In this document: positions 1-6,146 of the stretch, piece after piece
Layout of the letters: each line of letters opens with the position of its first letter
Position numbering within the stretch: position 1 is the stretch's first letter
NCBI GenBank assembly: GCA_903839355.1
Contig: CAIMBV010000033.1
Span: 1-6,562 of the forward strand
Direction: 5' to 3'
From: an uncultured Actinomycetes bacterium
Lineage (GTDB): Bacteria; Actinomycetota; Actinomycetes; Nanopelagicales; Nanopelagicaceae
DNA: 6,562 nt
The notes under the pieces: generated by a model
Told to the model about the DNA's origin: nothing
What the model saw: only the letters and a program-made list of their open reading frames with translations
The model's database searches: none
Position numbers and translations under genes: made by a program

Positions 1-64
1 ACGGCGACCACCGAGATCTACACAGGCGAAGACACTCTTTCCCTACACGACGCTCTTCCGATCT
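1..64 (+). other. Untrimmed Illumina P5/TruSeq adapter (assembly artefact)
   Basis: These bases are synthetic, not genomic. Positions 1-23 match the P5 flow-cell primer from its seventh base on (ACGGCGACCACCGAGATC...). Positions 24-31 are an 8-base index, AGGCGAAG, which I recall as the TruSeq HT i5 index D505. Positions 32-64 match the read 1 sequencing primer (ACACTCTTTCCC... to ...CTTCCGATCT), ending with the ligation T. The insert therefore begins at 65. The likely cause is a short fragment read through into the adapter and not trimmed before assembly. Any gene call using these bases is false, including an apparent minus-strand frame at 18-329 whose C-terminal residues GRASCRERVSS are translated adapter. 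Confidence 0.98.
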
Positions 65-65
65 T

Positions 66-671
66 GTACCGTTGCATCCCACGGCGCAGAAACTCGTAGA
101 TACCGTGATAACCATGCTCGAAACAACTCCGTATACAAATATTAAATCGGAGAGCGTTCTGATCCGTAGCGGAATTTCGCGCGGCCCGCTTTATCATCAC
201 TTTCGAAACTTCGAAGAGCTGATCGCAACCGCTCACTCTCAAATCTACAAGAGCACTGTTGAGCAGTTCACAAGGCAGTTGCTGACGATTATCTCTAGCG
301 CTCCAGATATTGCGACGGCTAAGCAACAATTCACTTCACTCTTAACGGCGGCGCTTTCGGAAAGTACAACTTCACAGCGGAGAGTTCGACTTGGAGTGCT
401 GCATGGGGCGAGCTCATCCTCGGAGTTGCGTGGAGAAGTTGCCAGCATTCAGGAAGGGCTCAATAGACGTTGGATAGAGATTCACCAGATTTGTATCGAT
501 AAAGGTTGGTCCAATTTACGGTTCACTAGCGAATCCATTGCAATTATCATGCAGTCTTCTTTGCTCGGTAGGGTGTTCGACGACATGGCCTTGACTCAAA
601 TGGACCTTGGCGCATGGATATTTACCTTGACCGGAATATTCGAGTTTCTCTTTCTAGGCGCTATCGCTTAG
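66..671 (+). CDS. TetR-family transcriptional regulator, 5'-truncated at contig end (copy 1)
   Basis: Partial gene with about 201 codons present and a TAG stop at 669-671. The N-terminal part is a TetR-type DNA-binding domain: helix-turn-helix residues SVLIRSGISRGPLYHHF (about 153-203) are followed by NFEELI, the usual end of the motif. The rest is an all-helical ligand-binding and dimerisation half with no family I can name. The frame is open from 66 (V-P-L-H-P-T) and aligns with V-E-P-P-L-H-P-T of the next gene, so the TTG at 72 is an internal leucine codon, not the start. Roughly ten residues, the start codon and the promoter are missing beyond the adapter junction. The gene is probably intact in the organism. 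It is expected to act as a cytoplasmic, usually repressive, dimer; its ligand and target are unknown. A 49-base gap separates it from copy 2. Confidence 0.9.
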   Translation, partial: VPLHPTAQKLVDTVITMLETTPYTNIKSESVLIRSGISRGPLYHHFRNFEELIATAHSQIYKSTVEQFTRQLLTIISSAPDIATAKQQFTSLLTAALSESTTSQRRVRLGVLHGASSSSELRGEVASIQEGLNRRWIEIHQICIDKGWSNLRFTSESIAIIMQSSLLGRVFDDMALTQMDLGAWIFTLTGIFEFLFLGAIA

Positions 672-687
672 TCAATCTGTAACACGT

Positions 688-705
688 AGGAGAAATTCAA
701 CTCCT
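688..705 (+). promoter_or_regulatory. Shine-Dalgarno-like AGGAG in a small inverted repeat upstream of the second regulator
   Basis: AGGAG at 688-692 can pair with CTCCT at 701-705 across an 8-base loop. It is the best Shine-Dalgarno-like motif in the gap, but it lies 28 bases before the ATG at 721, too far for normal initiation, and there is no in-frame start codon in between. It may be a chance stem, a weak operator, or a structure hiding a ribosome-binding site. Five base pairs is little support. Confidence 0.2.
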
Positions 706-720
706 TGCAAAAATAGGCGT

Positions 721-1374
721 ATGCTCAAAATTATGGATCTCCTAGTAGAACCACCGCTTCACCCAACTGCACAAAAATTAGTGAATACTGTTATTGAGAT
801 GCTCAGGACGACCTCGTACAACAACATTAAATCCGAGAGCGTTCTACTTAAAAGTGGGATCTCTCGCGGACCGATGTACCACCACTTTGCGAATTTTGAA
901 GATCTCATCGAAACAGCACAGATTCAAATTTATAAAGAATTCGCCAGTGAAGCGATTCAAGAATTAGTTGATGCCGTTAATTCGATTGAGGATCCTTTTA
1001 AGGCACGAGAACAGTTCGGCAAAGTTTTTGTGGTCAAATCCAATTTGAAGTCAGAGAATGATTTACGCCTTAGGGTAGGGATTATTCACAACGCCGCCTC
1101 GATTAAATCGCTCCGAGAAAAACTTAGTAGGACCCAGGAATCAATGACTCTTGAGTGGATCAAGGCTTATAACCTATGCGTTGATAAAGGATGGGCCGAT
1201 CCCAAGATAGATGCACGCGCTGTTGCAATCCTTATGCAATCAACATTTATCGGGAGGGTCATAGATAATTTATCAAAAGAGCAGATGGATCCAGCGCTCT
1301 GGCTCCAAGCCCTGCTGCGCCTCTTTGACAGCTTCTTCTTCGCTACCGCCCTTGCGCATCGGACTATGTCATAG
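721..1374 (+). CDS. TetR-family transcriptional regulator (copy 2, tandem paralogue)
   Basis: A 217-residue protein, normal length for TetR regulators. The DNA-binding domain fills about residues 14-65, with the helix-turn-helix at SVLLKSGISRGPMYHHF (40-56) and NFEDLI after it. Residues 70-217 form the helical C-terminal half. It is a close paralogue of the preceding gene: by hand count 48 of 61 residues match from PLHPTAQKL to QIYK. The C-terminal half diverges strongly but keeps landmarks such as C-(V/I)-D-K-G-W and the I-(M)-Q-S...GRV stretch. This suggests related operators but different ligands. ATG 721 is the most upstream start in the open frame. ATG 733 would remove four residues, and neither has a good ribosome-binding site (only AGG at 715-717). 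The target is not shown by sequence; the exporter 313 bases downstream is the natural candidate. Confidence 0.9.
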   Translation: MLKIMDLLVEPPLHPTAQKLVNTVIEMLRTTSYNNIKSESVLLKSGISRGPMYHHFANFEDLIETAQIQIYKEFASEAIQELVDAVNSIEDPFKAREQFGKVFVVKSNLKSENDLRLRVGIIHNAASIKSLREKLSRTQESMTLEWIKAYNLCVDKGWADPKIDARAVAILMQSTFIGRVIDNLSKEQMDPALWLQALLRLFDSFFFATALAHRTMS

Positions 1375-1411
1375 AGCGCTGATCCCCACCTCAGTTATTA
1401 GGTGAGCTCTA
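1372..1411 (+). terminator. Nested hairpin at the stop of the second TetR gene (possible weak terminator or operator)
   Basis: Outer arms TAGAGC (1372-1377, including the stop codon) and GCTCTA (1406-1411) are perfectly complementary. An inner stem CACCT (1387-1391) with AGGTG (1400-1404) closes an 8-base loop. The internal loop is lopsided, nine bases on the left and one on the right. No run of T follows, so it is not a classic intrinsic terminator. It could slow or end transcription from the regulator genes, or be a binding site. Confidence 0.35.
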
Positions 1412-1566
1412 GTGGACAGATACAAGGATTTCTACGACATAAATTGCAGATTACTTGGGTCTCTTTTTCCTTTGTTTCAGCCATGAATATCCTCTTTAAG
1501 AAACGCTCTGTTTCTCTCGCTAGGAACTATCGTCCCCTTCAAAAGCAAGGTCAACCGTTTCAGACC

Positions 1567-1639
1567 GAACCCCTAAATAACCGCTGACTAATGGCTGTCA
1601 CGCAACATACAGTCTTCTCATCTGCAATTGCAGGGGTTC
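1567..1639 (+). repeat. 8-base inverted repeat in the exporter leader
   Basis: GAACCCCT at 1567-1574 is the exact reverse complement of AGGGGTTC at 1632-1639, 57 bases apart. The right arm overlaps the last two bases of the 12-base palindrome at 1622-1633. In a transcript the arms could form a GC-rich stem enclosing that palindrome. It may be a leader structure or a chance match; there is no T-run and no known riboswitch pattern. Confidence 0.3.
1622..1633. promoter_or_regulatory. Perfect 12-base palindrome, candidate TetR operator for the exporter operon
   Basis: CTGCAATTGCAG reads the same on both strands and ends 54 bases before the exporter GTG start. TetR dimers bind inverted repeats, and two TetR genes lie just upstream, so this is the best operator candidate in the window. 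The eight bases AATTGCAG recur at 1442-1449 as a half-site. TTGCAA at 705-710, before the second regulator, shares the core but is only six bases. A perfect 12-mer palindrome can occur by chance, and no promoter boxes are clear around it. Confidence 0.4.
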
Positions 1640-1674
1640 TGCGGCTTCTTTAAGATTGCCTCGTCAATCGAACT

Positions 1675-1683
1675 AAAGGGGAG
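1675..1683 (+). promoter_or_regulatory. Ribosome-binding site that sets the exporter start at GTG 1688
   Basis: The purine-rich AAAGGGGAG ends 4 bases before GTG 1688 and resembles the Shine-Dalgarno consensus. It decides the start over the in-frame TTG at 1628, which lies inside the palindrome, has no such motif and would add a 20-residue leader (MQGFCGFFKI...) that does not fit the family. Confidence 0.7.
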
Positions 1684-1687
1684 TTCT

Positions 1688-3889
1688 GTGTCTGATACGA
1701 CCAGCGTGAAGAAGAGCCATCGTCGACTCATTTGGGTCGCTACCGCTGTCACAATTCTGTGGTTAGTAATAAGTAGTGCCACCGGACCGCTCTTTGGCAA
1801 TCTTTCGAGCGTCCAGAAAAACGATAACTCTAAATTCTTACCTGCTAACTCCGAAGCTTCAAAGGCCTCTGATGCCATATCAACTTTCGCTGATAACACC
1901 ACAAACAACCAGTTCCCGACTCTCGTTCTCTTCGAGGGAAAGGTAGATAACTCTAAGGTGATTGCTGCAAACGCATTTGTTCAGCAATTAGTGCAGAAAG
2001 ACTTAGTTGATTCCAAGGGACAACTCGTCAAGGACTCAAAAGGAAATCCGATTTCAATTCCGATCTCCAAGTACTTATCGCCAGGAGCTCAAATCGGAGC
2101 ATTCCCGTCAGCTAAGAACGATGCCATCTTGGCCAACATTCCATTAGATGCCAATCTCTCCCAAACCAATTTGCCCAATAAGAAGCCTGCGCTGTTGGCT
2201 GTCGTAACAACCATTAGGTATTACTCAACTCAATATGCGCAAGCAAATGGATTTGTAACACACACCACAGGACTCGGAGGGCTATTTGCCGACCTGTTCA
2301 ACTCTTTTAGCGGTCTAGATACAAGCTTGCTACTCACTACCGTGCTCGTGATCGCGATCATCTTGATCGTCGTTTATCGCTCACCATTCTTATGGATCCT
2401 TCCCTTGCTCTCATCTCTGTTTGCGTTAACAACAGCAGGGGGGGTCATCTATGAACTCGCCAAGCACAACATCATCACGCTCGACGGGCAGTCCCAAGGA
2501 ATTTTGTCGGTACTGGTGTTGGGAGCGGCGACCGATTACTCGCTCTTATTGATAGCTCGCTATCGTGAAGAACTCCACAATTACGAGCATCGAGTGGATG
2601 CCATGAAAGTGGCCTGGCGAGGAGTAGTTGAACCAATCGTCGCGTCAGGGTCGACAGTTGCATTAGGTCTTATGATGTTGCTTCTCTCCCAACTCACAAA
2701 CAACCGAGGACTTGGCCCCGTTGGTGCAATCGGAATCGTCTGCGCGATGGTCACGATTCTTACTATGCTGCCAGCACTTCTTGTGATCTTTGGGCGCTGG
2801 ATATTCTTGCCTAAGCGTCCAAAATTCAACACCGCTGATGAAAAATTGTCAGGAATTTGGTCAAAGGTCGCTAAATCAACAGAGCGCAGCCCAAGAAAGT
2901 ATCTGGCATTTTCAGTACTTATTTTGGTAGTACTTGCGGCATTTGCATCGACACTTCACTCGAATGGTTTATCAACCGCCCAATCCTTCACCAAGCGGAC
3001 TGACTCGGTGATAGGTCAGGAGCAGTTGACTACTTACTTCCCTGGTGGCCAAGGCCAACCAACTCAAATTGTTGTAAGTGCGGAGAAAGCACAAGAAGTA
3101 ACCTCAAAGTTGCAGAGCTTCCCTGGTATTAGCCAGATAGTCCCTCAAACCGTTACTCCTATTATTCCTGGCCAACCCGTACCCGCTACAAAGATTGTGA
3201 ATGGCAAAGAGCTTCTTAATGTCACCCTCTCCTATGGTCCAGATACCAGCGCAGCGATCAAATTAATTCCACAGCTTCGCACCTTGGTGCATGGAATTGA
3301 TTCAACATCGTTGGTGGGTGGAACTTCCGCCGTTTACAACGATATTGATGCGGCGACTCGCCATGATCAGAAGGTGATCATTCCAGTGATCTTATTCTTG
3401 ATTGCGATCATTCTTGGACTCTTGCTGCGTTCAGTTATCGCCTCGCTATTGCTCTTGGTAACGGTAGTAATTTCTTACTTCGCGACCTTGGGCGCTTGTT
3501 CAATTGTCTTCCATCACCTCTTCCATTTTGCGGGAGAAGATTCTTCATTCCCTCTATTCGCCTTCGTCTTCTTGGTGGCGCTGGGAATTGATTACAACAT
3601 CTTCTTGATGACCCGCGTTCGAGAAGAGAGCATTAAGCATGGAACTCGCTTTGGTATGACAAAGGGCGTGACAGTAACCGGTGGAGTGATCACATCCGCG
3701 GGCATCGTCCTTGCGGCAACCTTCAGCGTGTTGAGCATCTTGCCGCTGGTATTCCTTGCCGAGATTGGATTTGCAGTGGCCTTTGGTGTGTTGCTCGACA
3801 CCTTGTTGGTCAGATCTATCCTCGTGCCAGCGCTCGTTCACAGCATTGGCCCAAAGGTCTGGTGGCCTTCTAAACTGCAGCATGATTAA
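1688..3889 (+). CDS. MMPL-family (RND superfamily) membrane transporter
   Basis: A 733-residue protein from the GTG start, near the usual size of the YdfJ/ActII-3 type of MMPL exporters. It has the duplicated RND plan: helix 1 (about 13-33), a soluble extracytoplasmic domain (34-212), helices 2-6 (about 214-368), helix 7 (405-423), a second soluble domain (424-560) and helices 8-12 (about 563-717). The helix 4 motif GAATDYSLLLIARYREEL and the helix 10 match LGIDYNIFLMTRVREE give the paired Asp-Tyr residues (D283-Y284 and D635-Y636) used for proton relay in MmpL3-type pumps. It should be an inner-membrane, proton-driven exporter. Family members move lipids, antibiotics or other hydrophobic compounds; the substrate here cannot be read from sequence. 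Two TetR genes upstream suggest ligand-controlled expression. The stop overlaps the start of psuG by 8 bases. A run of seven G at 2438-2444 leaves the frame intact. Confidence 0.93.
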   Translation: MSDTTSVKKSHRRLIWVATAVTILWLVISSATGPLFGNLSSVQKNDNSKFLPANSEASKASDAISTFADNTTNNQFPTLVLFEGKVDNSKVIAANAFVQQLVQKDLVDSKGQLVKDSKGNPISIPISKYLSPGAQIGAFPSAKNDAILANIPLDANLSQTNLPNKKPALLAVVTTIRYYSTQYAQANGFVTHTTGLGGLFADLFNSFSGLDTSLLLTTVLVIAIILIVVYRSPFLWILPLLSSLFALTTAGGVIYELAKHNIITLDGQSQGILSVLVLGAATDYSLLLIARYREELHNYEHRVDAMKVAWRGVVEPIVASGSTVALGLMMLLLSQLTNNRGLGPVGAIGIVCAMVTILTMLPALLVIFGRWIFLPKRPKFNTADEKLSGIWSKVAKSTERSPRKYLAFSVLILVVLAAFASTLHSNGLSTAQSFTKRTDSVIGQEQLTTYFPGGQGQPTQIVVSAEKAQEVTSKLQSFPGISQIVPQTVTPIIPGQPVPATKIVNGKELLNVTLSYGPDTSAAIKLIPQLRTLVHGIDSTSLVGGTSAVYNDIDAATRHDQKVIIPVILFLIAIILGLLLRSVIASLLLLVTVVISYFATLGACSIVFHHLFHFAGEDSSFPLFAFVFLVALGIDYNIFLMTRVREESIKHGTRFGMTKGVTVTGGVITSAGIVLAATFSVLSILPLVFLAEIGFAVAFGVLLDTLLVRSILVPALVHSIGPKVWWPSKLQHD

Positions 3890-4772
3890 TTTTTCTGCAG
3901 AAGTCAGCGCAGCGATCGCTGCAGGTCAGCCGATCGTTGCGCTGGAATCCACCATCATCAGCCACGGTCTACCTCGTCCTCGCAATCTCGAGGTAGCTCT
4001 CGAGGTCGAAGCGATTGTTCGTGAGGCTGGTGCAGTTCCAGCAACAATCGCTCTCATCGATGGAGTTGTACACGTAGGGCTAGAACCTCATGAGCTTGAG
4101 CGAATTGCCAACGATGACGATGTTGTCAAGGCCTCGACCCGTGACCTGGCAATCATCGAGGCGACCAAAAAGTCTGCAGCGACGACTGTCGCCGCAACTG
4201 CTCACATCGCACAACTAGCCGGGATTAAAGTCTTTGCTACAGGTGGTCTTGGTGGGGTACATCGTGGTCATTCCTACGATGAGTCAGCAGATTTAATTGC
4301 CCTTGCCGAAACGCCAATCGTGATCGTTTGTGCAGGCGTGAAATCCATTCTTGATGTTCCCGGAACCCTCGAGCGCTTAGAGACCTTTGCAGTGCCAGTG
4401 CTTGGGTATGGCACTAACGCCTTCCCAGGTTTCTATCTCACCGAATCAGGTTATGACGTCGAACATCGAGTCGATAGCGTTGAAGAGATAACCGATATTT
4501 GGAGAAATCGATTTGAATTAAAGACCGATGATCGCGCGATCGTGGTTGCAAACCCTGTGGTCAATCAGATGGACCTTGCCCTTCACAACCAGATTTTGGA
4601 CTCGGGACTCAAAGCTGCTGAGGAAAATCACATTACCGGCAAAGCGGTGACACCTTTCTTGTTGGAGTATTTCCATACCCAGAGCAAAGGTGAATCTCTG
4701 CGAGTCAATATCGACATCATCAAAGCCAACTCGCACCTCGCCGCATTAATCGCGATCTCCCTTAATAAATGA
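3882..4772 (+). CDS. psuG: Pseudouridine-5'-phosphate glycosidase
   Basis: A 296-residue cytoplasmic enzyme that reversibly splits pseudouridine-5'-phosphate into uracil and ribose-5-phosphate, breaking a C-C glycosidic bond. The length fits the family (about 285-312). Family signatures run end to end: ALESTIISHGLPRP (20-33), KASTRDL (83-89), FATGGLGGVHRG (118-129), VCAGVKSILD (149-158) and a C-terminal IKANSHLAA. E22, K83 and K154 sit where I expect the catalytic Glu and two Lys of the E. coli enzyme, and D133 is in the conserved region thought to bind the metal. ATG 3882 is chosen because homology starts there. The frame continues upstream to 3756, but that part is only the exporter gene in another frame. 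There is no clear ribosome-binding site and the gene overlaps the exporter stop by 8 bases, so translation is probably coupled. Its own stop overlaps the kinase start. Confidence 0.95.
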   Translation: MINFSAEVSAAIAAGQPIVALESTIISHGLPRPRNLEVALEVEAIVREAGAVPATIALIDGVVHVGLEPHELERIANDDDVVKASTRDLAIIEATKKSAATTVAATAHIAQLAGIKVFATGGLGGVHRGHSYDESADLIALAETPIVIVCAGVKSILDVPGTLERLETFAVPVLGYGTNAFPGFYLTESGYDVEHRVDSVEEITDIWRNRFELKTDDRAIVVANPVVNQMDLALHNQILDSGLKAAEENHITGKAVTPFLLEYFHTQSKGESLRVNIDIIKANSHLAALIAISLNK

Positions 4773-5650
4773 CAAGGGTCTTGTGCATTGGTGACATCAT
4801 GCTCGACGTCACTGCCGTAGTCGGCGCTCCGATTCGTCAAGGTGTTGAAACTCGCGCTGTTATTTCAACACACGGGGGTGGAGCAGCGGCAAATGTTGCA
4901 TCCTGGTTAGCGGTCAATGGCACGCCTTCTCACTTAATTGCTCGAGTGGGAGATGATGCAGCAGGTCAGACGGTTATAGCTGAACTTCATAAATACGGAG
5001 TCGAACACTCACAAACTATCGTCCCTGGCGTTGGCACAGGAGTTGTAATTGTGCTTGTCGATGCTTTAGGTGAACGAACCATGTTTCCGGATTCTGGCGC
5101 CAACTCGGGTTTAAGTCTGGCGGATCTTCCTTCACTCGATGGGTTTACCGCTGTCTACCTCTCTGGATATCCGCTCGTAAATCCCAAGTCGCGTGATGGT
5201 GCGCTCGCTATTTTGCACGCTGTAAGAGAGCGCGGCCTTACTGTCATCTTCGATCCTTCAACTGTCGGGGTGCTACTTGAGGTGGGACTCAATCAAGTTC
5301 GTGAATGGTTAACCATGGTAGATGTAGTGATTCTTAATGAAGAAGAAGCTCACTTTTTGAGTGGAAAGAACAATCCAGTAGAAGCCGCCGCAGAGTTATT
5401 GAAGTCAACGCCTCTCGTTGTCATAAAGCGAGGCAGTAACGGCGCGTTAGCCCAATCACGTGAGGCCGCACTTGTACAGATTCCCGCAGTTGATGTCGAC
5501 GTAGTGGACACAACGGGTGCAGGAGATGCCTTCGCGGCGGGCTTTATTCAGGCGTGGATTAATAAGAATAGATTGCTTGAGTCATTACATAACGGTGCGA
5601 CGTTTGCAGCACGTTGCGTGGCGACCGTAGGAGCCCGTCCCCTCATTTGA
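4769..5650 (+). CDS. psuK: PfkB-family kinase, probable pseudouridine kinase
   Basis: A 293-residue protein of the PfkB/ribokinase family. It has the N-terminal strand VLCIGDIMLDV (4-14), the GGGAAAN substrate-region motif (36-42), a NEEEAHFL segment (190-197), and the C-terminal signature DTTGAGDAFAAGF (247-259) with D253 as the expected catalytic base. PfkB enzymes phosphorylate sugars or nucleosides with ATP. The substrate is inferred from context: its ATG overlaps the psuG stop (ATGA, 4769-4772), and kinase-glycosidase pairs are the standard pseudouridine breakdown unit (pseudouridine to its 5'-phosphate, then PsuG). There is no visible ribosome-binding site, consistent with coupled translation. 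The family assignment is firm, but PfkB substrate specificity is hard to read from sequence, and a ribokinase-like or other nucleoside kinase remains possible. No PsuT-like nucleoside importer is present. Confidence 0.8.
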   Translation: MTRVLCIGDIMLDVTAVVGAPIRQGVETRAVISTHGGGAAANVASWLAVNGTPSHLIARVGDDAAGQTVIAELHKYGVEHSQTIVPGVGTGVVIVLVDALGERTMFPDSGANSGLSLADLPSLDGFTAVYLSGYPLVNPKSRDGALAILHAVRERGLTVIFDPSTVGVLLEVGLNQVREWLTMVDVVILNEEEAHFLSGKNNPVEAAAELLKSTPLVVIKRGSNGALAQSREAALVQIPAVDVDVVDTTGAGDAFAAGFIQAWINKNRLLESLHNGATFAARCVATVGARPLI

Positions 5651-5657
5651 ATCTTTC

Positions 5658-5676
5658 CAAGAGTAAATCGCTCTTG
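5658..5676 (+). terminator. Small hairpin after the kinase gene (weak terminator candidate)
   Basis: CAAGAG (5658-5663) pairs with CTCTTG (5671-5676) over a 7-base loop, starting 8 bases after the kinase stop. Its position fits the end of the exporter-psuG-kinase unit, but the stem is short, AT-containing and not followed by T residues, so support is weak. The gap to 5726 must also hold any separate promoter for the thioredoxin gene; no well-spaced pair of boxes is obvious. Confidence 0.25.
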
Positions 5677-5726
5677 CGAATAATCCGCGTTTAGGTTTAT
5701 CAGGGTGCAGATGTGAAAATTGCGCC

Positions 5727-6134
5727 ATGAATTCCATCCTTATTGTTGGTGCGGTATTGATACTTGCGCTTGCATTCGGATTTGTGGATCGAAAGCGAAG
5801 TGGAAGAGTAAATATCAAAGAGGATCTTCGTCATCAGGTCAGCTCGCAGGAAATTGATAGCGAGTTAGGTGAAGTCGCAACCGTCCTGCAATTCTCGACC
5901 GCCTTCTGTACGCCGTGCCGCGCAACGCGAAGCACGCTCTCATCTGTTATTTCTCATTACCCAAAGATTAAACATGTTGAAGTTGATGCTGAGAGCAAAT
6001 TAGATCTTGTTCGCCGTTTAGATATTCGTCAGACTCCAACAACGTTATTTTTGAATTCAGCAGGAAGAGAAATAGCTCGTGCAGTTGGTGCGCCAAAGCG
6101 CGATCAAGTTATTAATGCACTTGAGAGAATCTAA
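5727..6134 (+). CDS. Membrane-anchored thioredoxin-like protein
   Basis: A 135-residue protein with one N-terminal membrane helix (about 3-20), a basic stretch DRKRSGR (21-27), a short linker and a thioredoxin fold. The active-site motif is FCTPC, with C61 and C64, and the conserved cis-proline is P104 in QTPTTLFL. It is likely a thiol-disulfide oxidoreductase. The positive residues right after the helix favour the enzyme domain facing the cytoplasm; I see no lipobox or cleavage site. ATG 5727 gives a complete helix. The nearest upstream ATG (5710) runs straight into a stop. There is no strong ribosome-binding site. The DUF4395 gene starts 12 bases after the stop, so the two are probably one operon. 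The CTPC motif differs from the CGPC of classical thioredoxins. Confidence 0.87.
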   Translation: MNSILIVGAVLILALAFGFVDRKRSGRVNIKEDLRHQVSSQEIDSELGEVATVLQFSTAFCTPCRATRSTLSSVISHYPKIKHVEVDAESKLDLVRRLDIRQTPTTLFLNSAGREIARAVGAPKRDQVINALERI

Positions 6135-6141
6135 GGGAGAG
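6133..6141 (+). promoter_or_regulatory. Ribosome-binding site of the DUF4395 gene
   Basis: AAGGGAGAG overlaps the thioredoxin stop codon (TAA 6132-6134) and ends 5 bases before ATG 6147. It is a strong Shine-Dalgarno match and supports both the chosen start and co-expression of the two genes. Confidence 0.75.
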
Positions 6142-6146
6142 ATTTC

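Larger units (their letters stand above)
1375..1687. other. Intergenic region between regulator pair and MMPL exporter; no convincing gene
   Basis: I see no supportable protein gene here. A 61-codon frame from GTG 1402 to 1587 has no ribosome-binding site, no recognisable domain and a composition typical of chance. The region holds the rest of the nested hairpin, a pyrimidine-rich stretch around 1458-1478, a perfect palindrome at 1622-1633, half of that palindrome again at 1442-1449 (AATTGCAG), an inverted repeat pair at 1567-1574 and 1632-1639, and the ribosome-binding site of the exporter. It is the likely place for the exporter promoter, but no pair of -35 and -10 boxes with correct spacing stands out. 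Confidence 0.6.

Noticed and set aside
18..329. Minus-strand 103-codon frame
   Set aside because: It runs antisense to the first TetR gene and its C-terminal end is translated adapter sequence.
1402..1587. Possible 61-residue protein in the intergenic gap
   Set aside because: It has no ribosome-binding site, no recognisable motif and a random-looking composition; the region is better explained as regulatory or spacer DNA.
1628..1687. 20-residue N-terminal extension of the exporter from TTG 1628
   Set aside because: It has no ribosome-binding site and lies in the palindrome; GTG 1688 follows a strong AAAGGGGAG.
2438..2444. Run of seven G in the exporter gene, possible frameshift or phase-variable site
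   Set aside because: The reading frame is intact on both sides and the encoded Ala-Gly-Gly-Val fits a membrane helix; seven bases alone is weak evidence.
3756..3881. 42-residue N-terminal extension of PsuG
   Set aside because: These codons are the exporter gene read in another frame; family homology begins at ATG 3882.
3909..3922. Perfect 14-base palindrome GCAGCGATCGCTGC inside psuG
   Set aside because: It encodes A-A-I-A-A with common codons, which yields such a palindrome naturally, and its position in coding sequence does not suggest an operator.
5674..5700. Possible promoter before the thioredoxin gene (TTGCGA with TAGGTT or GTTTAT)
   Set aside because: The spacing is 12 or 15 bases and the boxes are poor, so I do not call it.
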